Both the position numbers and the translations under genes were made by a program. This document shows, piece after piece, positions 25,662 to 34,700 of a stretch of DNA of 45,658 nt. Below the pieces are notes generated by a model that saw only the letters and a program-made list of their open reading frames with translations, did not search any database and had not been told where the DNA came from. Every line of letters starts with the position of its first letter. Position 1 is the first letter of the stretch. This stretch comes from Leptospiraceae bacterium (lineage in GTDB: Bacteria; Spirochaetota; Leptospiria; Leptospirales; Leptospiraceae): the NCBI GenBank assembly GCA_027485405.1, contig JAIXRB010000047.1:1-45658 (forward strand), read 5' to 3'.

Positions 25662-26667
25662 GACCTTCTATTTAACGGCACTTATCCTAATCGTCATCCC
25701 TTTTTCTCAAATGGCGGCAGAGAATATTCTACTGAGAAAAGGCGGAATAGTGAAAGGGAAAGTGGTCGATCAAGATCAAAGTAAGCTTACTATTCAAAAA
25801 GAAGATGGTTCAAGAATCAGCATTGCAAAGGACGAAATCCTCAAAGTGGTCTACAAAGAACATATCAGTGCTGAGGAAGAAGAAAAACTAAGAAAAGCGG
25901 ATGAAGCTAAAGCCAAAGCACTAGCTGAAAAAGAACGCCTCCAAAAAGAAAAAGCAGAAGCCGAAGCGGCTGAGAAAGAAAGACTTGCCTCTGAAAAAGA
26001 CCTGAAAGCGAAACAAGAGTTAGAAGCAAAGAATCGAGAAGCTAAACAAAAAGAACAGGAAGAATGGCAAAAACAGCAAGCTTCCATCGGCAATTCTTTA
26101 ACTGTGAGAGAAGCAGTTTTGAGCTCCGCTTTACTTCCTGGCTGGGGACAATACAAGCAAGACAGAAAGCTAGCCGCTTACATTTACCCGAGCTTACTTG
26201 CCCTAGGTCTTTATTTTACTTATGACAGCCACCGACTTTATTTAAATGCGAAACGAGATTATAATAATCTAAACAACCCATATAGCGAAACGGGTCTTTT
26301 GCAAGCCGCGTTGGGAGTGCCTTCTCAAGCAACAACGGGAGCTCCGCTAGATCCAGTTTCTGCCCTAGTGGCAAACGAAGTCAGTCCTTTTGAAGGACAA
26401 AGAGAAGCAGTGGAAGGGCATTTTAGACAGACTCAAAGCCTTGGAGCTTTAACTCTCGGAATTTATGTCCTACAACTTTGTGATGTTTTGATTTTTCATC
26501 CCAGTCCAAATAAAAACCGGGTCACGTCTTTAAGCCCAGACGCGGATTCAAAAGAGAGAGTTATTTTCAAAACACAACAGGAAAGGCTAGACTTGACCCC
26601 TATTTCTGTCCCTGGAACGGCATTTTCAGAAACAAAGACCCGCTTGGGTTTTGAGATTCGTTTTTAG
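25618..26667 (+). CDS. Exported coiled-coil protein with C-terminal PGWGQY (DUF5683-like) membrane domain
   Basis: I start at the ATG at 25618 (349 residues), which gives a signal-like segment (FYLTALILIVIPFS, 17-30). A TTG at 25447 would add 57 unlikely residues. A small beta domain follows (RKGGIVKGKVVDQDQSKLTI, about 40-80), then a Lys/Glu/Ala-rich coiled coil (about 84-155). The C-terminal domain has LLPGWGQYKQDRKLAAYIY (172-190) and two further hydrophobic segments ending CDVLIFHPSP. The same domain type ends the caspase-like protein at 40323-41690. Function is unknown; an envelope scaffold is a guess. No Shine-Dalgarno is obvious, so the start is uncertain. Confidence 0.75.
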   Translation: MNCQFFSKYSPSSPTTFYLTALILIVIPFSQMAAENILLRKGGIVKGKVVDQDQSKLTIQKEDGSRISIAKDEILKVVYKEHISAEEEEKLRKADEAKAKALAEKERLQKEKAEAEAAEKERLASEKDLKAKQELEAKNREAKQKEQEEWQKQQASIGNSLTVREAVLSSALLPGWGQYKQDRKLAAYIYPSLLALGLYFTYDSHRLYLNAKRDYNNLNNPYSETGLLQAALGVPSQATTGAPLDPVSALVANEVSPFEGQREAVEGHFRQTQSLGALTLGIYVLQLCDVLIFHPSPNKNRVTSLSPDADSKERVIFKTQQERLDLTPISVPGTAFSETKTRLGFEIRF

Positions 26668-26692
26668 TCTCATTCTAGTATTTTTCGCTATA

Positions 26693-26706
26693 TTGACAAA
26701 TATCAG
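26693..26706. promoter_or_regulatory. FNR/CRP-type palindrome upstream of ccoN
   Basis: TTGACAAATATCAG matches the FNR consensus TTGAT-N4-ATCAA at 8 of 10 defined positions. It lies about 83 bases before the ccoN start, which leaves room for a promoter with the site near -40. FNR-type control of cbb3 oxidase genes is well known in proteobacteria. A near-identical site precedes the gene at 34727-35041. Confidence 0.55.
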
Positions 26707-26788
26707 TCCTGAAATTCACTACGGATTTTAGGAAAGACTTTCCCTCCCCTTTCCTCCTTGAATTCTGGAATCCAGGAGAAAAACAACT

Positions 26789-28219
26789 TTGGCTACTGAA
26801 AAGACTCAATATGACGATTCCATCGTAAAGGGTTTTGTGATTTCCGCTCTCGTTTGGGGTGTCGCTTCTATGTTATTTGGAGTGATCATTGCATTTCAAT
26901 TGGTTTACCCGCAATTGAATTTGGAACTACCTTGGACAAGTTTTGGAAGGCTCAGACCTCTTCACACCAATGCCGCAATCTTTGGCTTCGCATTAAGCGT
27001 AATTTTTGCAACCGCCTATCATACGGTTCAAAGGCTTTGTCGTAGAAGAATGTGGAATGATACACTATCTAAAGTACATATCGTACTTTACAATCTAACC
27101 ATTGTCCTTGCTGCAATTACTCTTCCTCTTGGTTACAATCAATCCAAAGAATATGCAGAGCTAGAGTGGCCTATCGATCTATTGATTGTCGTTTGGTATG
27201 TAATCTTTTTTGCAAACTATTTGATGACGGTTCTCCAAAGAAAAGAAGAACAGATGTATGTGGCCATTTGGTTTTATATGGCTTCTTTTGTAACAGTGCC
27301 ACTTCTTTTCATAGTGAACAATATAGTGATCCCTGCTGGTTTCCTAAAGTCCTACTCTGTTTATTCGGGAGTCTTTGATGCCAACATACAGTGGTGGTAT
27401 GGACACAATGCAGTTGCCTTTGTTTTGACGACTCCATTCTTGGGGCTTATGTACTACTACCTACCTAAGCATATCAAACAGCCAATCTACTCTCATAGAC
27501 TTTCTATCATTCACTTTTGGTCTCTCATCTTTATCTACATTTGGGCAGGACCTCACCATTTACTCTATTCTCCGCTGCCTGAATGGTTGCAAACAACAGG
27601 TATGGTTTTTTCCATCATGCTTTGGATGCCATCTTGGGGTGGGATGTTAAATGGATTCTTAACCCTCACCCAAGCCAAAGATAAGATCAAAGTGGACGCA
27701 ACATTGAAGATGATGCTTGCGGCTGTTACTTTTTATGGGATGTCTACGTTTGAAGGACCACTTCTGTCCATTCGTGCGGTTTCTGCATTAGCTCACAACA
27801 CCGATTGGATCATTGGTCACGTTCACTCTGGAACATTGGGTTGGGTTGGGTTTATGTCAGCCGCCGCTTTGTACTACTTAGTTCCAAGGCTTTGGAATGC
27901 GAATCTCTACAGCGAAAAACTTGCAAATGTCCATTTCTGGTTGGGAACGCTCGGGATTCTTCTCTATATCATTTCCATGTGGGTTTCTGGAATTACAGAA
28001 GGATCTATGTGGCGAGCAGTGGGAGAAAATGGCGAACTGATCTACAAGGATTGGATCGAAATCGTGGAGTTTTTGAAACCTTTTCGATTGTTTAGAGCCA
28101 TCGGTGGAACTCTATACTTTATCGGAGTTATCATAATGGTTTACAACTTTGTTATGACAATTCGATCCAAAGATAGTGGTTTCGTAGAACAAGACCTTAG
28201 AGTAGGAGTAAAATCATAA
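26789..28219 (+). CDS. ccoN: cbb3-type cytochrome c oxidase subunit I (CcoN)
   Basis: The 476-residue polytopic protein carries the cbb3 subunit I hallmarks. LRPLHTNAAIFGF has a haem-ligand His59. WWYGHNAVAFVLTTPFLG, FIYIWAGPHHLLY (copper ligands and the active-site Tyr) and HVHSGTLGWVGF follow. CcoN is the haem-copper core that reduces oxygen and pumps protons at low oxygen tension. The start is TTG at 26789, supported by an AGGAG site nine bases upstream; no in-frame ATG is near. The stop TAA overlaps the ccoO ATG by one base. It is the first gene of the cco cluster and lies behind an FNR-like palindrome. Confidence 0.97.
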   Translation: MATEKTQYDDSIVKGFVISALVWGVASMLFGVIIAFQLVYPQLNLELPWTSFGRLRPLHTNAAIFGFALSVIFATAYHTVQRLCRRRMWNDTLSKVHIVLYNLTIVLAAITLPLGYNQSKEYAELEWPIDLLIVVWYVIFFANYLMTVLQRKEEQMYVAIWFYMASFVTVPLLFIVNNIVIPAGFLKSYSVYSGVFDANIQWWYGHNAVAFVLTTPFLGLMYYYLPKHIKQPIYSHRLSIIHFWSLIFIYIWAGPHHLLYSPLPEWLQTTGMVFSIMLWMPSWGGMLNGFLTLTQAKDKIKVDATLKMMLAAVTFYGMSTFEGPLLSIRAVSALAHNTDWIIGHVHSGTLGWVGFMSAAALYYLVPRLWNANLYSEKLANVHFWLGTLGILLYIISMWVSGITEGSMWRAVGENGELIYKDWIEIVEFLKPFRLFRAIGGTLYFIGVIIMVYNFVMTIRSKDSGFVEQDLRVGVKS

Positions 28220-28914
28220 TGTTAGGCTTCGATAAATTTTTAAATTGGTTCTCCAATATAGCCGACCACTGGGATACAAAAGGAATAAAATTCACTGTTT
28301 ATGCAACAATAGCAGTGGTAATTGGGGGGCTTTTTGAACTAATCCCTCCTTTTTTTCTAACTCAGACCGCTGTTCCCATTTCAACTGTGAAGCCCTACTC
28401 TGCACTGGAATTGGCAGGACGAGATGTCTATCAAAAAGAAGGATGTAACAATTGCCATACGCAAATGGTTCGACCTTTCAAGTGGGAAGTAGATCGATTT
28501 GATCCAACAAAGGCTTATGGCAAGGCAGGTTACTCAAAGGGCGGGGAATTCGTTTATGATCATCCTTTTCTATGGGGTTCCAAAAGAACTGGTCCAGACT
28601 TAGCCCATGAATCTCAAATGTTGCGATCAGATGAATGGCACAAGAATCATTTGATCAATGCTAGAACCCTGGGTGGTGTTCCAAACTCGATTATGCCAGC
28701 GTATCCATGGTTATTTGAAGATTCTCATGCAGTGGATATTGAGCAAACGGTTTCAAACATGAAAGCTCTCTCAAAAGTAGGAGTTCCATATTCTGAGGCT
28801 GATTATTCTTCGGCACCAGATATGTTAAAAGGAAAAACAGAAGGAGATGCTCTAGTTGCGTATTTACAAAAACTAGGTAGAGATTCTGCCGAACTCGAGA
28901 AAGGTATCAAATAA
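28219..28914 (+). CDS. ccoO: cbb3 oxidase monohaem cytochrome c subunit (CcoO)
   Basis: The 231-residue protein has an N-terminal membrane anchor (about residues 25-50, ATIAVVIGGLFELIPPFFL). A periplasmic monohaem domain has its CNNCH motif at 76-80 (C76, C79, H80), and the typical segments QMVRPFKWE, KRTGPDLAHES and PNSIMPAYPWL carry the axial Met region. CcoO passes electrons to CcoN. Length and order are normal. It overlaps ccoN by one base and is followed after 7 bases by ccoQ. Confidence 0.97.
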   Translation: MLGFDKFLNWFSNIADHWDTKGIKFTVYATIAVVIGGLFELIPPFFLTQTAVPISTVKPYSALELAGRDVYQKEGCNNCHTQMVRPFKWEVDRFDPTKAYGKAGYSKGGEFVYDHPFLWGSKRTGPDLAHESQMLRSDEWHKNHLINARTLGGVPNSIMPAYPWLFEDSHAVDIEQTVSNMKALSKVGVPYSEADYSSAPDMLKGKTEGDALVAYLQKLGRDSAELEKGIK

Positions 28915-28921
28915 AGTTATC

Positions 28922-29071
28922 ATGGACGATATGACATTGCTTATCATTTACAAAGGATTGCGATTGCCAGTGTTAGTATTGGCAATCGGTTACATCACGT
29001 ATCATGTTTACAAAAAACGGAAGAAAGAGGAAGTCGAGCGTCCTAAATATCGAATGCTCGAAGAGGATTAA
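28922..29071 (+). CDS. ccoQ: Small cbb3 subunit CcoQ/FixQ
   Basis: This 49-codon gene encodes one membrane helix (about residues 14-28, RLPVLVLAIGYITYHVY) followed by a basic-acidic tail (KKRKKEEVERPKYRMLEED). Size, topology and position between ccoO and ccoP are those of CcoQ/FixQ, which stabilises the oxidase and its CcoP contact. The ERPKYRMLEED tail is echoed in CcoS of this window (ESPKYRMFFDDDD). The ATG follows ccoO by 7 bases and the stop is 3 bases before the ccoP ATG. Confidence 0.88.
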   Translation: MDDMTLLIIYKGLRLPVLVLAIGYITYHVYKKRKKEEVERPKYRMLEED

Positions 29072-29074
29072 ACT

Positions 29075-29602
29075 ATGAAGCAACCAAAAGAAGTAGACGG
29101 AATTTACCAAGCTGACAACCCAATGCCCTCTTGGTGGGTTTTTGTTTGGGCTTTGACAATTGTATTTTCTATCGGATATGTAGTGTATTTTCATTGGTTC
29201 TCAGATTGGCCGCAAGAAGTGGCTTTTGACAAAGAAGTGCAGATGCATGAAGCAAAATTCCCTTCTAAGCCAAAACTGGTTGCAACTGCTGATGGTTCTA
29301 ACCCTTACAGAGACGACGCAGTGGCTATCGCTGAAGGTGAAGGAACTTACAAGCAAGTATGTTCTGCTTGCCATGGCCAAACAGCGGAAGGTGCAGTTGG
29401 ACCAAGTCTTATCGATAACGAATGGATTCATGGAAACACAGATAAAGAAGTTTTTGCGAATATCATGGAAGGGATTGGTCCCGAAAGACAAAAGTTAAAT
29501 AGAGGTGGAATGCCTGCTTGGAAAGGGTTGGGAGCTGAAAAAGTCTATGCTACTATGGCTTGGATTGCTTCCAAAAACCCTAGTTTAGTGAAGGCGAAGT
29601 AA
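29075..29602 (+). CDS. ccoP: cbb3 oxidase cytochrome c subunit CcoP, short monohaem form
   Basis: The 175-residue protein has the CcoP N-terminus. DGIYQADNPMPSWWVFVW leads into a membrane helix (about 20-42), and WPQEVAFDKEV follows. A cytochrome c domain has a single CSACH motif (C96, C99, H100) and an axial-Met region NRGGMPAWKG. Usual CcoP proteins have about 300 residues and two haem c domains; this one has only one, so it is a reduced form. It sits in the normal place after ccoQ, and ccoG starts directly after its stop (TAAATG). Confidence 0.94.
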   Translation: MKQPKEVDGIYQADNPMPSWWVFVWALTIVFSIGYVVYFHWFSDWPQEVAFDKEVQMHEAKFPSKPKLVATADGSNPYRDDAVAIAEGEGTYKQVCSACHGQTAEGAVGPSLIDNEWIHGNTDKEVFANIMEGIGPERQKLNRGGMPAWKGLGAEKVYATMAWIASKNPSLVKAK

Positions 29603-30922
29603 ATGATCATCTCAAAGCCACAATCGGGTCGAGTTCGTACTCTACGCAATTGGGTGATGAGTTTTCTCGTGGGGCTGTTTTTTACAGCTCCATGGATCGT
29701 TTTACCTTCAGGAAGCCCTTTGGTTCGTCTAGACATTGCGGCTCGGAAGTTTTACATTTTTGGTGGAATGTTTATTCCCCAAGAAGGACTCATTCTTTGG
29801 TTCTTTCTTTTGACCATGGGTCTTTCACTTTTCTTTTTTACGTCCGTTATAGGACGTGTTTGGTGTGGTTGGGCATGTCCACAAACCATTTACACTGATT
29901 TCTTTGACCGATTGGGAAGATTGGTTCTGGGAAACAAGTATGGGAAAAAAGATGCTCCCAAGCTTGGTGTTTCTTTAGTATATGGTCTTTGGATTGTAAC
30001 TTCTTTCTGTGCTTCTTTCGCCTGGATTGGTTACTTTGTTAGTCCCTACGAAATGGTAGCTGATTTTTCCAGTGCTTCCTTTGGCGATAAATCCTATCCT
30101 TACTTTTTAGCTTTTTTTACATTTGCCATGTTTGTCGATATAGGTTTCATTCGAGAACAGTTTTGTAGATATGCATGTCCTTATGCTCGTTTCCAAACAA
30201 TTTTGATGGATGAGCATTCCTTCAATGTCACTTATGATTTCAAACGAGGTGAACCTCGCCGGGATGGAAAAACAAAAGTAGGAGATTGTATCTCTTGCAA
30301 TATGTGTGTGGTTGTTTGTCCCACTGGCATTGACATTCGAGACGGATTGCAAGTAGGTTGTGTCGCCTGCGGGAAATGTGTGGATGCCTGTTCTTCCATA
30401 ATGGCAAAGGAAGATAAGAAAACTCTGATTGGTTACTTTTCCTTGGCTCAAATCGAAACAGGTCAAAAAATAAAATGGATTCGTCCGAGAACTGTCATCT
30501 ACGCCGCCCTACTCTGTTTTGTTCTTTCCGCCGCGACTTATAAATTAATGACTCGCATTCCCATCTCAATGATAGCCGCTCAAAATAAATCCATGAATCC
30601 TATGATGTTAGATGAAAATAGACTGCGGGTTTTCGTTCAATTGCGGATCCAAAACATTTCTCCTGTTTCCAAATCGTATCAATTGGAAGCAGAAGACACA
30701 GCTCACAATCGAAAAATGAGACTTCTCACAGGAGAGACTGCAAACCAAGTTCATTTGGCGTCGGGAGAGCTGAAAAGCATATCTGTCGTTGTAGAAACAG
30801 AAGCTTTGTCACCTTCACAGCTAACGGAAGCTTATATTCCAGGATTGATACGAGTGTTTGACATGAGTGATCCAAACATCAAATTAGAAAAAGTGATTAG
30901 TATGAGGCTACCAGGAACATGA
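29603..30922 (+). CDS. ccoG: Oxidase-assembly iron-sulfur membrane protein CcoG/FixG/RdxA
   Basis: The 439-residue protein has several membrane helices, a VWCGWACPQTIY motif in the second, and a double 4Fe-4S ferredoxin cluster region (CISCNMCVVVCP, CVACGKCVDACSS) near residues 230-265. A C-terminal Ig-like FixG_C domain follows the last helix (about 300-435). CcoG is linked to copper reduction and assembly of cbb3 oxidase. The ATG directly follows the ccoP stop. The stop overlaps ccoH in an ATGA. Confidence 0.97.
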   Translation: MIISKPQSGRVRTLRNWVMSFLVGLFFTAPWIVLPSGSPLVRLDIAARKFYIFGGMFIPQEGLILWFFLLTMGLSLFFFTSVIGRVWCGWACPQTIYTDFFDRLGRLVLGNKYGKKDAPKLGVSLVYGLWIVTSFCASFAWIGYFVSPYEMVADFSSASFGDKSYPYFLAFFTFAMFVDIGFIREQFCRYACPYARFQTILMDEHSFNVTYDFKRGEPRRDGKTKVGDCISCNMCVVVCPTGIDIRDGLQVGCVACGKCVDACSSIMAKEDKKTLIGYFSLAQIETGQKIKWIRPRTVIYAALLCFVLSAATYKLMTRIPISMIAAQNKSMNPMMLDENRLRVFVQLRIQNISPVSKSYQLEAEDTAHNRKMRLLTGETANQVHLASGELKSISVVVETEALSPSQLTEAYIPGLIRVFDMSDPNIKLEKVISMRLPGT

Positions 30923-31413
30923 TTCTTTCCAATTTAGACCCTAGCTTGCGCAGAGCATTCTATTTAATCATATTTGTATTCATTGCCCTTTTTGCGGCAA
31001 CCTATCATACGATCAAAGTAACGATTCAAAATTTTGAGCCAGTCATTGACAAAAACTACTATGAGACTGGTTTGAACTATGAAAAAGCTTTGGAAGACCA
31101 AAGGCTTCTTTCAAGCCAAGGCTATGCGATTGAATCAAGTATTTGGACTTTGGGCAACACTGGAGTTGGTTCAAACTCAGTCGAAGTCAAAGTTTTGAAA
31201 AATGGCGAACCTACTGACGCAGAACTTGCGGTTTTAGTTTGGGAGAGAAATGCCACGACTCTCGCCAGGGGTACTTTAAATTTAGAAAAGTTGGGAACTG
31301 GCAGATTCGTATCCAATTGGAATCTTTCCAATCCAGGTGAGTGGGTGGTTACGGTATCAGTCCAAATCCAAGGAAAAAATTTTGAAAGAACTGGAATCGT
31401 CAACACAAATTAG
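30919..31413 (+). CDS. ccoH: cbb3 oxidase assembly protein CcoH/FixH
   Basis: The 164-residue protein has one N-terminal helix (about 12-30, AFYLIIFVFIALFAATY), the FixH signature NFEPVIDKNYYETGLNYEKAL, and a beta-rich C-terminal domain with GRFVSNWNLSNPGEWVVTVSV. CcoH associates with the copper ATPase CcoI and is needed for assembly of the oxidase. It starts in an ATGA overlap with ccoG, and its end overlaps the probable ccoI start by 32 bases. Confidence 0.93.
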   Translation: MILSNLDPSLRRAFYLIIFVFIALFAATYHTIKVTIQNFEPVIDKNYYETGLNYEKALEDQRLLSSQGYAIESSIWTLGNTGVGSNSVEVKVLKNGEPTDAELAVLVWERNATTLARGTLNLEKLGTGRFVSNWNLSNPGEWVVTVSVQIQGKNFERTGIVNTN

Positions 31414-33838
31414 TACGATATCACATTCACCTGTTTGTGATCATTGTGGTAACCAGTTCAAGTCGATTCGGATCCAAAGCCAGTTTGGGGACAAACTCAA
31501 AGAGTTTTGTTGTGAAGGCTGTGAAACAGTCTATTCCATCATTCAGTCCATGCAGGCTGACAAGTTCTATTCCCTCAAAGGAACGCAAAACCTAGAACCA
31601 GCTCAGTGGCTCGGAGACTCGGAAGAGTTTTTTGACTCCGAGGAAGTTCAAAAAAAATATGTCCGCAAAAACAATGGTGTTTCGGAAGTTTACATTCGAA
31701 TTACAAATATTCATTGTTCCGCATGTGTCTGGTTAAATGAAAAAGTCCTCGGCCAGCAAGACGGGGTACATTCGGCTGTAATCAATTTTGCAAGTGGCAG
31801 AGCTAAAGTTCAATTCGACTCAGATAAAATCAGTTTAAAGACAATTCTAGATACGATTCGATCCATCGGTTACAAACCGGCTCTTTATTCACCGGGAGAC
31901 TCTAATGAATTGGGACATGCCCACTTAAAATCACTGCTTCTTCGAATCGTAGTCGCTGGGTTTTCTTTTGGGAACATTATGCTATTCAGCGTTGGATTGT
32001 ACGCTGGTTTTTTTTCAGGTATTGATTTAGAAACCAAAAGACTATTTCATTTTGTTAGTTGGGCACTGGCTACACCGGCATACCTTTATTCAGGGGCTCC
32101 ATTCTTACAAGGGTTTTGGAATTCTATCCGAAAGAGAAGTCTGACTATGGATTTTCTTTTGTTTTCAGGAATTTCCCTAGCCTATTTCTATTCGATATAC
32201 GTAACCATAACAAATCGAGGTGAAGTCTATTTCGATTCTGTAGCAATGATCTACTTTTTTATCCTGATTGGAAAGTTTTTTGAAGAAAAAGCGAGACTCC
32301 TTGCCCAAGAAAAGATAGAGAACTTACTTTGCAAATTACCAGAAGAGTCAATTCTATTGGATGGAGAACTGGAAAAAAGAGTATTGAGTAGTTCTCTATT
32401 GAAGGGTGACCGAATCAAGATACTTGCAGGCGTTCGATTGCCAGTAGATGGAATTTTGGATACTGACAGCATTCATTTGGATGAGTCTTTTTTAACCGGA
32501 GAATCACACCCAATCCCGAAAAAAAGGGGCGATAGGTTGTTGGCTGGGGCATTGGCATTAGATTCTACTTTGGTCATGGTGGCTGAATCTGACTACCAGG
32601 CTTCTACATTGTCTTCTTTGCGTGTCCGAATGGAAGAAGCTCTTGCCACAAAACCTAAAATTCAACTACTAACAGAGAAAATCGCAAGCAAATTCATATC
32701 CGTTGTTTTTATGTTGGCAATTCTCACATTTATCGGATGGTTTTTCTTTTTTGATTCTGGGCTTGAGCTTGCCATGATCAATATGATTTCGGTGCTTATT
32801 GTAGCCTGCCCTTGCGCCTTGGGGATCTCTGTTCCTACGGCTCTCGTTATGAATCATATTTTAAATGCAAAGAGAGGTGTATTGTTAAAGAATCCAGGAG
32901 TCATTGAGCCTTTGTCACGTTTAGATCATATTTTCTTAGATAAAACTGGGACATTGACGGAAGGAAAGTTTGATGTCCGAGCTTGCACAATCCAAAGTTC
33001 ATATTTTTCTGTTATTTTTGCCTTGGAGAAAGAATTGAACCATCCTATCGCCAAGTCGGTACTTCGTTATCTGCAAGATTTTGTATATCCTGGCGAGAAA
33101 GATTTTACAATCCAAAGATTCCAAGCCATTGCTGGGAAAGGTATTGTAGCAGACGTTCGCTTTCAATCGGGAGCTACTAATAAGATTTGTCTTGGGAACA
33201 GAGATTTATTAGAATCTGAGAGTGTTTCTGTTGAAATGGAGTCCCAAGGAACGATTGTTCATTTTTCTCTGGATCAAAATTATATGGGAAGTTTTGTTCT
33301 CCAAGATAAACTGAGAGAAGAAGCAAAGGACTTTGCTGATTCATTGCGCGCATTGGTTCCCAAAATAACGATTCTCTCTGGCGACCAGTCTGAAGCTGTG
33401 CAAATTGTTGCGCAAAACTTAGGTATTGCTGACTATCACTCCAACTGCAAACCAGAACAAAAAAGAATGATGATCCAAAGTGCTCAAGAGAACGGCGAGG
33501 TTGTAGCGATGGTGGGGGATGGAATCAATGATGGATTGAGTCTTGCTTCTGCGAATGTTGCCATCTCTCACTCCGAGGCGGAAGATCTTTCCTTAGAAAA
33601 ATCTGATGTTGTGATGGCGTCTGGTAATCTTTTAGGTATTCTGCATTCTATTCGATCAGCAAAAAAAACTAGAACCGTTATCGTGCAAAACATTCTTCTC
33701 TCCTTTTGCTACAATTCTCTTATGCTTCCACTTGCAATCTTTGGTTTGATGCTACCAGTCTATTGCGCCGTTTTAATGGCTTTGTCTTCTTTGACAGTGC
33801 TCGGCAATTCACTGTCACTCACCTGGAGAACTAGATGA
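31382..33838 (+). CDS. ccoI: Copper-translocating P1B-type ATPase CcoI/FixI
   Basis: I choose the TTG at 31382 (818 residues), behind AAGGA, over the GTG at 31337, which lies deeper inside ccoH. An N-terminal Cys-rich metal-binding region (C19xxC22, CCEGC at 43-47) is typical of CcoI. A heavy-metal-associated domain has NIHCSAC (C112, C115). Core motifs are CPC (about 475-477), the phosphorylation site DKTGT (about 519), HP in NHPIAKS, and GDGINDG (about 712). CcoI exports copper into the periplasm for the oxidase. An ATGA overlap with ccoS gives tight coupling. Confidence 0.96.
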   Translation: MKELESSTQISTISHSPVCDHCGNQFKSIRIQSQFGDKLKEFCCEGCETVYSIIQSMQADKFYSLKGTQNLEPAQWLGDSEEFFDSEEVQKKYVRKNNGVSEVYIRITNIHCSACVWLNEKVLGQQDGVHSAVINFASGRAKVQFDSDKISLKTILDTIRSIGYKPALYSPGDSNELGHAHLKSLLLRIVVAGFSFGNIMLFSVGLYAGFFSGIDLETKRLFHFVSWALATPAYLYSGAPFLQGFWNSIRKRSLTMDFLLFSGISLAYFYSIYVTITNRGEVYFDSVAMIYFFILIGKFFEEKARLLAQEKIENLLCKLPEESILLDGELEKRVLSSSLLKGDRIKILAGVRLPVDGILDTDSIHLDESFLTGESHPIPKKRGDRLLAGALALDSTLVMVAESDYQASTLSSLRVRMEEALATKPKIQLLTEKIASKFISVVFMLAILTFIGWFFFFDSGLELAMINMISVLIVACPCALGISVPTALVMNHILNAKRGVLLKNPGVIEPLSRLDHIFLDKTGTLTEGKFDVRACTIQSSYFSVIFALEKELNHPIAKSVLRYLQDFVYPGEKDFTIQRFQAIAGKGIVADVRFQSGATNKICLGNRDLLESESVSVEMESQGTIVHFSLDQNYMGSFVLQDKLREEAKDFADSLRALVPKITILSGDQSEAVQIVAQNLGIADYHSNCKPEQKRMMIQSAQENGEVVAMVGDGINDGLSLASANVAISHSEAEDLSLEKSDVVMASGNLLGILHSIRSAKKTRTVIVQNILLSFCYNSLMLPLAIFGLMLPVYCAVLMALSSLTVLGNSLSLTWRTR

Positions 33839-33990
33839 TCGATTTTTTATTTGTTACAGTTCCAATGGCTTTGTGCATTGCCCTTTTCTTCCTTGGTCTT
33901 TTCATTTTTGCTTTTCGTAAAGGACAGTTTGAAGATATAGAATCTCCCAAATATAGGATGTTTTTCGATGATGATGACAAGCCTAAGTGA
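33835..33990 (+). CDS. ccoS: cbb3 oxidase assembly protein CcoS
   Basis: This 51-codon gene begins in an ATGA overlap with ccoI. It encodes one membrane helix (about residues 8-28, TVPMALCIALFFLGLFIFAF), then RKGQFEDIESPKYRMFFDDDD, the CcoS signature. CcoS is required for haem and copper insertion into cbb3 oxidase. The C-terminus overlaps the next gene by 23 bases. Confidence 0.93.
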   Translation: MIDFLFVTVPMALCIALFFLGLFIFAFRKGQFEDIESPKYRMFFDDDDKPK

Positions 33991-34699
33991 TTTTGCGGTC
34001 TTAGGCTCGGCATTTGTCTTTGGGATATTTAGTTCTCTTCATTGCAGTGTGATGTGTGGTCCTTTAGTTGGATTGAGTGTCCAGCTACATGCAAAAAAAC
34101 ACAGCGGAAATTTAATCTATCAACTTGGACGGCTTTTGTCCTATCTTTTGTTTGGTTTGGCATTGGCTACTTTGGGACATGGGGCAAACTCTCTATCTGG
34201 TTTTCAAAACCAATTCCAACTGGCTCCTATCTTGGGTATGATCCTTTTTTTAGTTTTTGGGGTGAACCTCTTTCGTTCTGAGTTCTCCAAAACTACACCA
34301 ACCAAAAATAGATTTCTGACTAGAATGAATGCTGTTTTGGGGAATCTAACGACGGCTCTGTATAAGAGTAAAAATCCCGCTTTGATTTCATTTGGATTGG
34401 GGCTTATGAGTGGGATTTTGCCTTGTGGAGTGTTGTATCCCGCATACGCATTGGCGTTTTCGATGGCGTCTCTGAACTTGAGTTTGCTTGTTGTATTCTG
34501 CTTCTTTCTAGGAACCTTGCCTTTGTTGTATGGAGCAGGATTCGGAATCCAATCCATTCGAAGTTGGATTCAACCACGATATTTACCTTGGATGGGGATT
34601 GTTGTTCTTTCTTTTGCTTTGTTTGTGGGTTCCAATCGATTTCAGATGAAAGGGGGGGAGAATTGTGAAAGACCCCCTACCCCTACTCTCTCTAAATGA
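33968..34699 (+). CDS. SafE/DsbD-like (DsbD_2) membrane transporter of the cco cluster
   Basis: The 243-residue protein has about six membrane helices and the Cys pairs of the DsbD_2/SafE family: SSLHCSVMCGPLVG near residue 25 and SGILPCGVLYPAYAL near residue 157. Such proteins often follow ccoGHIS and are proposed to carry metal (copper) or reductant across the membrane. Three consecutive ATG codons (33968, 33971, 33974) leave the exact start open; all overlap ccoS, so translation is coupled. The tail after the last helix is short and Pro-rich. A perfect hairpin follows the stop. The transported species is not known from sequence. Confidence 0.87.
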   Translation: MMMTSLSDFAVLGSAFVFGIFSSLHCSVMCGPLVGLSVQLHAKKHSGNLIYQLGRLLSYLLFGLALATLGHGANSLSGFQNQFQLAPILGMILFLVFGVNLFRSEFSKTTPTKNRFLTRMNAVLGNLTTALYKSKNPALISFGLGLMSGILPCGVLYPAYALAFSMASLNLSLLVVFCFFLGTLPLLYGAGFGIQSIRSWIQPRYLPWMGIVVLSFALFVGSNRFQMKGGENCERPPTPTLSK

Positions 34700-34700
34700 A

